Shown one piece after another: positions 1 through 10,575 of a DNA stretch of 64,000 nucleotides (position 1 is the stretch's first letter; every line of letters begins with the position of its first letter). This DNA comes from CALDTK01 sp965215215. GTDB taxonomy: Bacteria; Bacteroidota; Bacteroidia; Chitinophagales; Saprospiraceae. The DNA lies in contig OZ244043.1 in NCBI GenBank assembly GCA_965215215.1, forward strand, positions 1,240,001 to 1,304,000, read 5' to 3'. Made by a program: the position numbers and the translations under genes. Under the pieces are notes generated by a model, which saw only the letters and a program-made list of their open reading frames with translations, had not been told where the DNA came from and did not search any database.

Positions 1-77
1 GGCGGGACTGCGTTGACGTACGTAGCGTAGAACGGGGCGTATTCTTCGGAAAGAAGATCGGTGACTTTGATGGGCAT
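1..77 (-). CDS. DinB-like protein, N-terminal fragment
   Basis: The reverse strand opens with an ATG at 77 and reads MPIKVTDLLSEEYAPFYATY, running off the window edge after about 25 codons. This short start, with aromatic residues in the first helix, resembles the beginning of small DinB/YfiT-type four-helix metal-binding proteins of Bacteroidota, but too little is present to see any metal ligand. It is divergent from the carbonic anhydrase gene, with about 215 bases between them. Confidence 0.4.
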   Translation of the reverse strand, partial: MPIKVTDLLSEEYAPFYATYVNAVP

Positions 78-293
78 AGTCTAAGGGTACGGCAACGGGT
101 AGCCAGTACGGGAATGTACCTTCTACGAACCGCAGTGGGGGCGGCACTTTTTACTATGCCTTTTTCGGGCAGTAGCCCGGAATTCGCCGATCCATAGCGA
201 ACTGATGCCGCCCCGGTTGCGTCGTGGTAGGTACCGGCTCCATGATCGGTTCGAACAGCCCGTCCTTACAACCATAAGCCGTAAACTGCCCCC

Positions 294-920
294 ATGCAAA
301 TCCAACAGATCTTCCGCAACAACGCCGACTGGGTGAAAGGCAAGCTCGCCACCGACGAGGCGTACTTCGAAAACCTCTCGAAGGGGCAGCACCCGGAGAT
401 CCTCTACATCGGTTGCTCCGACTCGCGCGTGACCGCCGAAGATCTGATGGGCCTCGGGCCGGGCGAAGTATTCGTGCACCGCAACATCGCGAACATGGTG
501 CTCAACACCGACCTCAACTCGGCTTCGGTGATCGACTACGCCGTGGAGCACCTCAAGGTGAAGCGCATCGTGGTGTGCGGGCACTACTACTGCGGTGGGG
601 TAAAGGCGGCCATGGGCTCGGACGACCTCGGCATCCTCAATCCCTGGCTGCGCTCGATTCGAGACGTGTACCGTTTGCACCAAGCCGAGCTCAGCGAGAT
701 CGACGACGAGGAAGCGCGCTACAGGCGCTTCGTGGAGCTCAACGTGCAGGAGCAGTGCGTAAACTTGATGAAGACGGGTATCGTACAGAAGGCCTACGAG
801 GCCGGCAAACTGGAGGTGCACGGTTGGGTGTTCGACATTCGCAGCGGCAAGCTCGTCGACCTAGAGCTCGAGCTCGACGACATCGTCAAAGACATCAAAT
901 CCATTTACGCCCTCAGCTAG
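294..920 (+). CDS. Beta-class carbonic anhydrase
   Basis: A 208-residue cytoplasmic enzyme that interconverts CO2 and bicarbonate. The zinc site is complete: Cys41 and Asp43 in the CSDSR motif (with Arg45 forming the usual Asp-Arg dyad), then His97 and Cys100 in GHYYCGG. Length and motif spacing are normal for bacterial beta carbonic anhydrases. The ATG at 294 gives the standard start with no leader peptide. A pgl gene follows on the same strand after 41 bases, so co-transcription is possible, though the two have no obvious pathway link beyond central carbon metabolism. Confidence 0.95.
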   Translation: MQIQQIFRNNADWVKGKLATDEAYFENLSKGQHPEILYIGCSDSRVTAEDLMGLGPGEVFVHRNIANMVLNTDLNSASVIDYAVEHLKVKRIVVCGHYYCGGVKAAMGSDDLGILNPWLRSIRDVYRLHQAELSEIDDEEARYRRFVELNVQEQCVNLMKTGIVQKAYEAGKLEVHGWVFDIRSGKLVDLELELDDIVKDIKSIYALS

Positions 921-961
921 TCACGGAGCTACCTTTCGACTAACCTACTCGCGCCGCCGCC

Positions 962-1693
962 ATGTCCCGACCCCTCCCCCCCGCCGAGCGCACCGTCCGT
1001 CGGTTCAGCGCCGCCGAACAAGCCTCCCGGAAGCTCGCCTCCGAAACGGTCGACTTTCTCCGGGAGCGACTCGAGGATGCCGGCAACGCCAAGGTGGTCC
1101 TGACGGGTGGATCCTCGCCCGTGCGACTCTACCGACTCTGGGGCGAAGACTACCGGGAGGCCATCGACTGGACGCGCGTCCATTTCTTCTGGGGCGACGA
1201 GCGGATGGTGCCGCACGAGCACGACGATTCCAACGTCCTGCTCGCCGCCCCCCTCCTCGACGCTATCGCGGCGCCACAGCCCAACCGGCACCCCTGGCCC
1301 ACGGACATGAGCGGACCGGGCGCGGCGCGGGCCATGGCCGACGTACTTGAAGCAACCCGATCGACGGGCGTTTACGGCTTCGACGTATTGCTCCTCGGCG
1401 TCGGTCCGGACGGCCACGTAGCGAGCCTCTTCCCGGGGGATAAGCCCTGGACCGACCTCGACGACGAGGACGCCCCCCGCGTACGCTACGTTCGGGATAG
1501 CCCCAAACCACCACCGGAGCGACTCACCTACACCCTACCCCAACTCAACAGCGCGCGGCGTACCTACCTCCTCGCCTTCGGCGATTCGAAGGCGGAGATC
1601 GTGCAGCAGCTAATCGACAGTAATCCGGACATTCCGGCCAGTTACGTTCAGGGAAGGGAGCAAACCGAACTTTGGACGGATGCTATCGGGTAG
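962..1693 (+). CDS. pgl: 6-phosphogluconolactonase
   Basis: A 243-residue enzyme of the oxidative pentose phosphate pathway that hydrolyses 6-phosphogluconolactone to 6-phosphogluconate. It shows the family's N-terminal TGGSSPVRLYRLW segment (sugar-phosphate binding), the FFWGDERMVPHEHDDSN block and the signature GVGPDGHVASLFPG. Length matches the DevB/SOL type. Zwf and Gnd are not in the window. The next gene starts 30 bases downstream on the same strand but encodes an unrelated exported protease. Confidence 0.93.
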   Translation: MSRPLPPAERTVRRFSAAEQASRKLASETVDFLRERLEDAGNAKVVLTGGSSPVRLYRLWGEDYREAIDWTRVHFFWGDERMVPHEHDDSNVLLAAPLLDAIAAPQPNRHPWPTDMSGPGAARAMADVLEATRSTGVYGFDVLLLGVGPDGHVASLFPGDKPWTDLDDEDAPRVRYVRDSPKPPPERLTYTLPQLNSARRTYLLAFGDSKAEIVQQLIDSNPDIPASYVQGREQTELWTDAIG

Positions 1694-1723
1694 CGCACGG
1701 CCGTAGGGGCGACCTTTGCGGCT

Positions 1724-3886
1724 ATGCTTCATTCGTACGGGAGGCGAATCGCGCTTTGTAGTAGCCTCGCGTGGAGCGCGTTGGCCGCCGGGTTTGCGCA
1801 GCGCTTCGAGCCGCTCCGGAGCGTGGGCGAACTCTCTACCGACTTCACCGAGCCCGCCGCCGTGCGCTACCGCGGTAAGTCGGAGAGCAACCGGGAGTAC
1901 GCGCGACGCGAGCGCCGGAGTCGCGATAATTTCGCGCTCCAAACCTCCGTATTCCTCAACCGACTGCACCGCTCCGGGCAGGTCCTCACCGGCGACTGGG
2001 TAACCGAGCTCGTGCGCCGCGTGGGTGAGGAAGTGCTGGCGGCCGCCCCGAAGGCACCCACAGACGTTCGCTTTTACGTGTTGCCGAGCGCGGAGGTCAA
2101 CGCCTTCGCCACCACCGACCACGTGATCTACGTCACGATGGGCCTGCTCGCTCGGCTCGAGTCGGAAGCGCAGCTGGCCTTCATTCTAGCGCACGAGGTC
2201 GGTCACGTCGAGCTCGGGCACAGCCTGGAGCTCTACCTCGAGGGCGAGCGGATCGCGCAGGAGCAACGCAGCGCCAGCTTGTTCGGCGGTTCCGGCGGCC
2301 TCGACGGCTTTCTGGCGAAGCAGCGGTACAGTCGCGAGCTCGAGATGCGGGCCGACAGCTACGCGCACGGTGTTTTCGCGAAGACGGGCTACAGCGGCGC
2401 CGATGCCCTCGGGGTGTTCGAGTTGCTGAAGATGGGCTTCCTGCCCTTCGCGCTGCACGACCTAACGGCCGCCGACCTTGAAGCCCCGCACACCGCCTTC
2501 CCCGAGGCGTGGATCCTCGATTCCGTATCCACCATCGTGGCCGATACCATCGACGAGGAAAGCAGCTCGCACCCCGACACCGACGCGCGCATGGCCGCGG
2601 CCCGCAAGCAGCTTCAACGCGTAAAAGGGGCTTCCGCCAAAACGTGGAGCGCCGAGGAATTCGCGGCGATGCTCCGCCAGACGCGCTACGAAGTCACCGA
2701 CTACCGCCTCCGCGACTTCGAGCTCGGCGAAGCGACCAACAACGCCCTCTGGTTGCTCGCCAACGATCCGCAACCGGACACCCTGTTTCTACGGCGCACG
2801 ATCGTGCAGGCCGGGACCAACATGATCACCCTGCGCGGGATTTTCGAAGGTCGTAAAGCGCTCTCCGACGGTGGGCGCCAACGCCCGAACCGCCCGAGGG
2901 ACGACGATGAAACGGAGGAGCCCGGAGAAGCCTGGCCCGGCGAACACACCTCTCAGGGCGCCATGCAGCGCTACGCCTACCTGTTCGCGACGGCCGACGT
3001 TACGGAGCTGGCCAGCTACTGGCTCGAGCTTTCGCTAAAACTCGAGTCCGATTTCCCCGAGCTGGCGAGCGCCCGCGCGCTGAGCGACCGGCTGATGTCC
3101 CAACTCGAAACCTCCCCCAATTTCGGAGCGGGGGCCTGGCTAACAGAACGCAAGGAGTTTACAGGCTCGATGGCGAGCCACCGGCTCGCGGAGCGTTTTA
3201 GCGAAAGCGAAACGTACGCGGACCTCGACCAGTGGAACGAGGCGGACGGGGAGCGGCTGCGGGGGGTGGCCGCGAAGGGCGTGGCGCTCGGTCTCGACAG
3301 CGTACTGGTGCTAACGCCGAGCTACCACTACGGAACCTACGGTTTCGGCTACCGGCCGCGGCCACTGATTACGGAGGAAGGCGAGAGCCGGCAGCTCGGG
3401 CTCATCGAAAACAGCATGAAGGCGCACGGTGTCGCCGGCGACGTGCTCTCGGATAAGTTGGCGATCGACTCCGCGCCTAGACTCAACGAAGTGCGATTGG
3501 CTAACGAGTGGGCGGAGCAATTTGCGAACCTGGAGCCCTTTCGATTAATTCCGCACAACCACGACGCGATGCTGGCGATGATGGACGCCCGGGGCGTGGA
3601 ACAGATCGTGAATATCTACGAAACGGAGACGCGGATTGCGGGCTTCAACCGCGGCACGCTCCTTTACCTCGACGTGCTGTACGGGCTGGTGAGTCCCTGG
3701 GATGCGTTGGTGAGTATCGGCAGTCCACGCCGGCAGACGGTGCTGATGCAGACGGTGGCCGAACCGCGTTCGCGGAAGCTGCTTTACAACCGCATGCAGC
3801 GAACGCGCGATCGGCAGCAGCGGGTGAAGGAGCGGGCGCTGTACTACGACTTCTTCGCGCGGGTTGGAAATAAGTCTCGCCGATGA
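1724..3886 (+). CDS. Exported M48-family metalloprotease
   Basis: A 720-residue protein with a signal peptide (about residues 1-26, ending GFAQ). An M48 peptidase domain has the zinc motif HEVGH at residues 157-161 and a downstream glutamate in SRELEMRADSYA, as expected for the third ligand. The last 400 residues are not recognised; they hold a long, partly acidic linker (RPRDDDETEEP) and a mixed alpha/beta region. Periplasmic M48 proteases of this kind usually act in envelope protein quality control. The stop overlaps the next start (ATGA), so translation is probably coupled to the following outer-membrane-like protein. Three dispersed 14-bp motif copies or near-copies lie inside. Confidence 0.85.
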   Translation: MLHSYGRRIALCSSLAWSALAAGFAQRFEPLRSVGELSTDFTEPAAVRYRGKSESNREYARRERRSRDNFALQTSVFLNRLHRSGQVLTGDWVTELVRRVGEEVLAAAPKAPTDVRFYVLPSAEVNAFATTDHVIYVTMGLLARLESEAQLAFILAHEVGHVELGHSLELYLEGERIAQEQRSASLFGGSGGLDGFLAKQRYSRELEMRADSYAHGVFAKTGYSGADALGVFELLKMGFLPFALHDLTAADLEAPHTAFPEAWILDSVSTIVADTIDEESSSHPDTDARMAAARKQLQRVKGASAKTWSAEEFAAMLRQTRYEVTDYRLRDFELGEATNNALWLLANDPQPDTLFLRRTIVQAGTNMITLRGIFEGRKALSDGGRQRPNRPRDDDETEEPGEAWPGEHTSQGAMQRYAYLFATADVTELASYWLELSLKLESDFPELASARALSDRLMSQLETSPNFGAGAWLTERKEFTGSMASHRLAERFSESETYADLDQWNEADGERLRGVAAKGVALGLDSVLVLTPSYHYGTYGFGYRPRPLITEEGESRQLGLIENSMKAHGVAGDVLSDKLAIDSAPRLNEVRLANEWAEQFANLEPFRLIPHNHDAMLAMMDARGVEQIVNIYETETRIAGFNRGTLLYLDVLYGLVSPWDALVSIGSPRRQTVLMQTVAEPRSRKLLYNRMQRTRDRQQRVKERALYYDFFARVGNKSRR
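2630..2643 (-). repeat. Dispersed 14-bp motif
   Basis: GCTTCCGCCAAAAC (reverse orientation of GTTTTNGCGNAAGC), in the M48 gene, read ASAKT. A two-mismatch relative, GTTTTCGCGAAGAC, is at 2372. Confidence 0.75.
3028..3041 (-). repeat. Dispersed 14-bp motif
   Basis: GCTTTCGCTAAAAC in the M48 gene, read LSLKL, a different frame from the copy at 2630. Confidence 0.8.
3195..3208 (+). repeat. Dispersed 14-bp motif
   Basis: GTTTTAGCGAAAGC in the M48 gene, read RFSES; forms an inverted pair with 3028-3041. Confidence 0.8.
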
Positions 3887-4500
3887 GTAGGGTGATATTG
3901 AGGGTTTTCTTAGCGGCGGGTTTTGGCTTCTTAAGCGCGATCTTACTGGCTCAGGGTCCGAGCGGCTACCTCGGCAAACGGCACGTACTCGAGCTCGGGG
4001 GCGACCTGTCCCCCATCTCCGTGCTCGGCGCGGAGTCGATTTCGGCGCCCGGGGCCTCGCTCGACTACGCGTACGTGATCGGTCGGCAGGTAGCGATCGG
4101 TGGTTTCGCGCGCTTTAGTGCGTTTACGAGCGCCCGCACGAGTTTGGAAGGCACTACGGATATCCATTCGCGGCAGTTGGGCCTCGCGTTCCAGTTCCAC
4201 GGCGTGGGTGGGATTCGCTCCGGGGCGCTCGCGCCGATCGGGGTGTTTTACTCCTTCGGGGTCGGGTACCACGTGCTCAATTTCGTGGACGGTCCGGGCG
4301 CGGAGGATGCGGAGCCGCCGGTGAAGAATGCGTTGTTCGTGCACGCCGGCGGGGGGTACCGCTACGTAATTCGCGATCGGTTCGTGGTAACGCCTTTCCT
4401 GCGCTTGGCGCTGGGGAAGTCGACGATTGGGGCGCCGGACGCTTGGATCGGGGCCTCGGAGTGGTTGCAGCCGGGGGTGCGGGTGGGGGCTTTGTTTTAG
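3883..4500 (+). CDS. Small outer-membrane beta-barrel-like protein
   Basis: A 205-residue protein with a hydrophobic leader (about 1-22, ending LLAQGPSG). Alternating-residue strands and glycines follow, as in 8-strand outer-membrane barrels (YAYVIGRQVAIGGFARFS, GVFYSFGVGYHVLNF), and the chain ends in a phenylalanine. No specific family is recognised. The 4-base overlap with the M48 gene suggests the two are made together, so it may be a substrate, partner or merely a neighbour of that protease. Confidence 0.6.
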   Translation: MSRVILRVFLAAGFGFLSAILLAQGPSGYLGKRHVLELGGDLSPISVLGAESISAPGASLDYAYVIGRQVAIGGFARFSAFTSARTSLEGTTDIHSRQLGLAFQFHGVGGIRSGALAPIGVFYSFGVGYHVLNFVDGPGAEDAEPPVKNALFVHAGGGYRYVIRDRFVVTPFLRLALGKSTIGAPDAWIGASEWLQPGVRVGALF

Positions 4501-4610
4501 GGGTTTATAGTAACTACCGCATGTTATACTAATCGGCTAAATAGTACCTATATGGTATTTACGAGCACTATCAAAGCATCGACTTAAGGAAGGCACTAGT
4601 TTGCGCTTAG
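4501..4610. other. AT-rich junction upstream of toxin island
   Basis: About 110 bases of clearly AT-rich DNA between the GC-rich barrel gene and the giant toxin gene. It contains an imperfect dyad around TACCTATATGGTA (about 4543-4555) and a purine stretch AAGGAAGG about 20 bases before the GTG start. It presumably carries the toxin promoter; no convincing Bacteroidota TTTG/TAnnTTTG pair was fixed. Confidence 0.35.
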
Positions 4611-7600
4611 GTGCGATTATTGTATTCTATTTATTTATCATTTAATACGCGTAGCAATAGCTTTCCCAGCTTAGTGTTTGCGCTCGTCGGCACCTTGGGG
4701 CTTTTGCTTTCGCGAAACGGGTTGGCGCAGACCTTCCCCGTCCAGGTCACCACCGTCGTCGCGCAGGCGAGCACGTACCCCGAGGACCTCTCCCGCCCCG
4801 GGGCCCTCGTCGTTTCTGTCCTCCTGCTCGACCCCAACCAGCGCCAGCCCGCCGGGCTCCCCGTGCGGCTCGCCATCGAGGTCGCGGATCACACCGGGAG
4901 GGTCTTGCGCGTCAGCGAGCCGGCCACCCTCCCGGTCGTCAACCTCCTGCCCAACGTCCCGACCGTCCTCACGGGCGCCGCCCTGCGGCCCTACCTCGAG
5001 CAGGTCGTCGCCGCCTCCGCCCGCCGGGCGGCCAGCGGGGGGGGGCAACCCCGGCGGGGGCTTTGGGAACGCCCCGACGACCTTGCGCGAGGGACCGCTG
5101 ACCGTCTGCGTGACCGCCTTCGCGGCCAACCGCCCCGACCTGCCCCCGATCTCGCTGCCGGGCTGCGGGACGGCCTTCGCGGAGCTCCACGACCCCCCTT
5201 CTCAGCTCACGCCCGACGTAGACGCCCCCGGCATCGGCGCTCAACCCACCGCCAACGGTACCGACGCCCTGACCTTCGCGTGGGTCCCCAACCACGCCGG
5301 GGGGAGCGCGGTCGACTACGAGCTCACCGTCTACGAGGTCCCGCAAACGGCGAGCGGGCAATCCTTAGGGTTCGGCACGGACGTGTTGCTGCGCTCGCTC
5401 GCGCCTTTGCGCGTGGTCCGCGTGCCCGCCGGGCGGACGACCTACGCGTGGAGCGCGTACGACGCCCCCCTGCGGGCGGGCCGCGAGTACCTCTACACCG
5501 TGCGCGCGGTCGACCCCTTCGGCCGGATGCGGTTCCGCAACCGCGGGCTGGCCCGCCCGGCGCGCTTCCGGTACCTCCCGGCCCCCGATCCGATCGTCCC
5601 GGTCTGCTACCAACCCGATCGGCTGACCTTCTTCGCGAAGCCCGCGGGGCGGTCGAGCACCGCGACCCAGGTAAAAGCCCTCGCCGGGGAGTTCGGCGCG
5701 GGCGCCCGCCGGGTCGCCGAGCGCCGCGTGGCGGCCGCGGAGCGGACCGAAAACACCTACCGCGTGACGTGGACCGGGTCCGAGGAGCTCGCCGACGCCC
5801 GGCACACGATCACCGTGCGGGACTTCCGCGGGGAGCCCCTGCTGAGCGCCGACGTCCCCGCCGCGAGCGCGCGCCTCCGGGTCCGCGAGCTGCGGCGCGG
5901 GGGGCGGGCCTCGGCGATGGGGCGGCGGCGGGCCCGGCACCGGGGCGTGGCCGGGGTCTACGACGACGGCTACCTCTACGCCTTCGACCTCGATCTGTCG
6001 AAGCTGGTCGCCGCCGAGCGGCGGCGGCGACTGGATGCCGTCGGGATCGACTACGACGACACGGCTCTCGACGCGGCCGCGCGGGCGGACTCCACCGCTG
6101 TCGCGCGAGCCGCCGACTCCGCCGTCGCGGTTCCCGGACCGAGCAGAACGCCGGCACTGAACCAGCAAACCGCGCCTAGCTCCGGGTCCGTTCCTTCGGG
6201 AGGGAACATCCCCTCCGTCGCGGACTCAACGGATGGGCTCCCGGCCCTCCCCCCGCCACCGAACAGCGTCGAGGCCGTCCGCGCCGCCCTCGGGCTCGAT
6301 ACCCGCATGCTGCTCAACCGCGTGGCCTCCGTCGAGGTGTGCATCGTCTGCCCGATCACGGGGGAGGTCAACTGCGCCGCGATCCCCGTGGACGCCGTCG
6401 AGGAGGCCCCCACCGAGGACTGCGACCTCTCCGGGGAGATCGTCGCGGAGGTCGGGGGCACGCGCGCCACCGAGCTCGACCTGCGCTGGCGGCTGCGCGG
6501 GCGCCTGCGGGGCGACTCGATCAAGGTCACCTACGTCGCCCTCGACGAAGACGGTCTCGACGTCGGGACCCCGACCGCGGTCCACCTCCGTAAAGACGCC
6601 CGCGCGCTCACCTTGCGCGACCTCCGGGAGGACACCGACTACCGGATCACCGTCTGCTGGCACTGCGCCGTGCCGACCGGGGACGAGCGGCCGGTGGTCC
6701 GCCGGCGCTGCGCTAGTCCTTTGCGCGTCCGCACCGCGGCCTTCGTCTGCCTGGACTCCCTCGCGCTCCTCGAACTCGTCGACGTCACCGGCCTGCCCGC
6801 CGACCGTGTCGACGTCGACTTCGCCGAGCTGGCCACCGTGGCCGACGCGAGCCGCCTGACCGTCGCCCTCGTCGACGCGGCGAGCCGCGCCCCGGCCGCC
6901 CGGCTCGACTCCGCCGCCCTCTCTGAGGAGCGGACCCAACGCCGCTACCTCGGCTTGCCGAGTGGCTCGGAGCAGGCCGTGCGCATCTGCTACGCGTGCC
7001 CGCCGGGCGCCACTGCCCCCGTACGACCGCCGCCGTTCGACTCCAACTCAGTCGCCTCGCTACTCGCCGACTCAGTGGCCCGAGGCACCACCGACACCTA
7101 TGCCGGTAACGGCCAGAGGATCGATCCGCAAACCGTGGCCGCCGCGCCGATCGCGCTTTCGCCTACCGGCGAGTCGGACGGCCTAGCATCGGGCGATACG
7201 AGTGGCGTCGCCGCGCTACGGGGGGCCGGCGTTCTCCCCCCGCCGCCCGGTAACACGCCCGACGCCGTCGCCGAGCGCCACTGCGCGACGATCCCCGTGC
7301 GCGTACCCACCTGCGCGGAGTTCGACCTCGCCTTCGAGACGACCGCCGTCGCCTTCGACGGGGCCTGGCTGCGGTGGCGCTACGCCGGGGAGGATACCGT
7401 GACCCTGGAAGTCAAACCGATCAACCGCACCGACGCCGACGGCGCCGAGGTCCAATTCCGGACCGGGGAGACCGCCCTACGGACCGTCCGCGCCCACGCG
7501 GGCAATGGCCTCACGCGCGACGGCGAATTTGCCGTCTTCGCCCTCGACTCCCTCGTCGAGCTCACGGAGTACGCCGTCAAAGTATGCGGCGGCTGTGCCG

Positions 7601-10575
7601 ACGAACTGAAGTGCGGGTGGATCGAGCTGTGGACCCCGGACGTGTCCTGCAAGCTCGGCCGCGTCGAGGCCTACGCCTACTCCTGCGATCCGGGCTACGA
7701 GTTCGCCCCCGCGGTCTTCGGCGCCGAGCGCGCCCCGCGCCTTAACCCCGGGGATACGATCTGGGCGGGGGACTTCCTCGTGCAGGTCGTCGAGGCCACC
7801 GAAGTTGCCGCACCCACAGGAGCGGGCTCGCTCGGTGACGGTGGCGAGCGCGGCGGGGCGGGCGCCGACGGTATGGCCGCCGAGACCCCGGACGCCGGCA
7901 CCCGCACCGGCACCACGACGACCGCCGGCCGCGCCGACGACCCGGGACCCGGCGAGGGCCCCTTCTTCAGAGGGTATGGCTTCGTCCGGTTGCCGATGCT
8001 CGACGATGCACTCGTCCAGCTCGAGTTCGACGCGATCGAAGTGTCGAAGACCTGCCGCATGGTCTCCGGCGACATGCGGATGGTCTCCCCCGTGTATACC
8101 CCCGGGGACCTGCTCGACGGCTTCGGCGGCGGCGCGGGCGGCGGCGCTCCCGGGGATGCGACCGAGCACGCCGACTGGCTCGACGGCATGCGCGGTGCGA
8201 TGGGTGGCTACCCCGGCCCCGGCGGCCCGGCGTGGGACGACTGGCTCAACGGCCTCCGGGGCGGCCAGGCCGCCTACGCGGATCTTCCGTTCTACTCCGA
8301 GGACGTCGCCCGCGCCATCCAGGACGCCATCGATTGCCTCAACGCCGTGGAGAGTGTCTACGCCGAGGAACTGTACGACCTGCGCGAAGCGGAGCGCGAC
8401 GAGGCGATCGCAGCGCTCGACCCGGAGCGCGAGGCGTACTTCGCCGCGGAGGCTGCGGTCTGCGCGGCCAAGCTCCGAGCCGCCCTCGACGCGGCCGCGC
8501 AGTACGAGGGCCTGCTCTACGCGGCGCCCTACGCCGTGGACTTCCGGACGGGTACGCTGGCGCGAGGCCGCGGGAGTGCACCCGACCAGGCAGCCGCCGA
8601 CGGAATAGACCGCCAACCGGCGGCCGCGATCGCCGGGGGCTACACCGCGCGCGCGATCGCGGGGCGCGACTACCGCGTGGGGTGGGTCTCGACGGCCGGG
8701 GGCAAGCCGATCGACGTGACCGGTTTTCGCGCCAGCGGCTACGGGGACGGCGGCGAGGCGGGCGCAGGCTACGCTTCTCGGGTAGCCACGCCGGAAGGCG
8801 CCGGGGCCGCCATCGCGCCCGGGGCCAAGGTCCTCGACGCCGAGGCCGGGCTCGTAGCCGGCTGGCGGGCCACGGACGGCACCCCGATCGAGGGCGCGGG
8901 CCTCGACGAAGCGGCCGTGGAGATCACTGGTAGCCTCTCGGCGAGGCAGGTTGGGGGCGCACGCGCCCTCAAGCGCCGCACGGAGGCCACGGTCCGCGTG
9001 GCGGTCGTCAACCCGGACACCGGGCGGATGATTACGGTCACCGACGAGACCGGCGTCGCCGTGGCCGACTCCGTCGACCCCCGCGTGGCCGCCCCGCCGG
9101 TCGTGTTCGCCGGCGAGTTGTCGCTCGTCGACTACGCAACTACCCAGCAGCGGACGCTCCACCTCGTCGGGCTCGACAGCGTGACCCTCGCCGCGGGCGG
9201 CAGTAGCCTGACCCCCGACGAGCTGGAGCGCCGGCTCAACGCGATCTACGCTGGTGCGCAAGTCGAGTGGACCATCGTCATCGATCCGGCACTGCCGACC
9301 GCGGAGCTGCGGGAGTTGGACTCCGAGTTCACGGGCAGGTTTGCGGATACGGGATCCGGGCTCGCCTCCGCCTACACTGCGGAGATGCGGGTCGTACGCC
9401 GCGCGCAGAAGCAGAGCGACGCGGGGGTCGAGAAACAGGACCTCTACCTGGTGCTGGCGCCCGCCCTCGGCGGCGATCGCCTGGGCTTCATGCCGCGCGG
9501 CAAGCGGTTCGGGTTCGTCGACGTCGGGCGCCACGGGGGGGACGGCGAGGCGCTCGTGCGCACGATCGCCCACGAGCTCGGGCACGGGGCGTTCCGGCTC
9601 GAGCACCTGGACGTGCGCTACGCGGCGGATGGGTATACCGGTGGGGCGACCGATAACCTGATGGAGTCCGCGAACGGGGGCGTGCACCTCGGGAAGTGGC
9701 AGTGGGACAATTGCCACGATCCGGAGTCCAACGTCGCTTTGTTCGACGACGACCAGGAGGGGGCGTCGGTGGGAGAGGATGATGGACGCCCTGGGCCGCG
9801 CGTAGTTTGGAAGGGGACTTTGACGGAGTTCCAGGAGCGCGTTGACATTCCCGAGAACGTGAAAATTGAACTCGGTGAAGGACTCGAAGTTGAACTATGG
9901 ACCATAGTTGCCGGGGCCGGAATGACCTCTTTAGAAACAGTCGTTCAGGCTTTCAATAACTCGGCAGTTCCTGCCGCTCAGCTGAAAAATATTCCGGGAC
10001 TTTTCAATAACCTTTTATTGGTTGCGGGAATAGCAGACGCTTTCGTAACGGCTCAAGATTCATCTATAACTGAAGTTGAAAAAAAGCACGCTGTCGCGAC
10101 GGCAGGTGGGCTATTAGCAGGTAAGCTTGTCGAGCTTGGAGTTGCTAGATTGGAGGGGACTGTGTTAGGCGAACTGGCGGCGGGGCATAGTGTAGCATCG
10201 TTAGGTCCTGGTTTAGGATTCATGGTGGCAGTACTGATCGAGCGTAGCGGGGATCCGGGGTCAGTCGCATATCTAGATAACGGGTGGGCTAGCACAGCGT
10301 ATCAGACGTCATTAAATAGCAGCCTATCGCACCCCTTACAAGTAACTGGGCGGGAGCGTTCAGAATCGATGTTCTACCTCTCTGCTGAGATTGTGCAGGC
10401 GGTCCGGCTAGTCCAAGAGTACACTTTCCTTGCAGATTATGACAGAGTTGTATATGATGCTGGAAGTATATTATACCCTGGCGATAAAAACTACAACTTT
10501 GCGAAGGCCTTAGTGTCCATGAATCCTAAGCTAGAATATCTACCTGGCGTGCTGGTGTATAAAGTTCGCAAGTAA
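4611..10575 (+). CDS. Giant secreted polymorphic toxin (frameshifted at G9)
   Basis: The reading frame is split at a G9 tract (5037-5045). Frame one carries the start and signal peptide (GTG 4611, cleavage near GLAQ|TFPV); the rest lies one base further on. With 8 Gs it would be one protein of about 1987 residues. Order in that protein: signal peptide; several FnIII-like repeats with paired cysteines (VEVCIVCP, ITVCWHCA, RICYACPP, VKVCGGCA); a proline/serine/glycine linker; a helical stretch (about 8260-8520); a zincin-like domain with HELGHGAFRLEH near residue 1654; the junction NLMESANGGVHLGKWQWDN; then an unrelated, lower-GC tail of about 270 residues rich in Gly/Ala/Leu. This N-terminal scaffold plus interchangeable tail is the layout of Bacteroidota polymorphic toxins. 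Tail A's hydrophobicity and membrane-type immunity partner suggest membrane attack (inference). Confidence 0.75.
5037..5045 (+). repeat. G9 homopolymer tract, candidate phase switch
   Basis: Nine consecutive Gs follow GCCAGC inside a glycine linker. With 9 the upstream signal-peptide frame runs into about 380 residues of arginine-rich nonsense; with 8 (or 11) it continues as SGGGNPGGGFG into the FnIII repeats. This is either a contingency locus or an assembly error in a homopolymer. Confidence 0.6.
9534..9752 (+). repeat. Toxin core segment, copy 1 (in-gene)
   Basis: A segment encoding the end of the zincin-like domain, including HELGH, and the LGKWQWDN junction up to VALFDDD. It recurs at 12073-12291 with about 90 percent identity, and its last part recurs, highly diverged, at about 15561-15690. 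It marks the recombination boundary after which toxin tails differ. Confidence 0.85.

Noticed and set aside
5046..6179. Continuation of the signal-peptide frame beyond the G9 tract as a 522-residue protein
   Set aside because: After the tract this frame is arginine/proline/glycine-rich with no domain, a GC-shadow, while the neighbouring frame carries clear FnIII-like repeats.
7477..9717. 746-codon open frame antisense to the toxin gene
   Set aside because: High-GC shadow: valine/arginine/glutamate-rich, no domain, and the sense frame is a recognised scaffold ending in HELGH.
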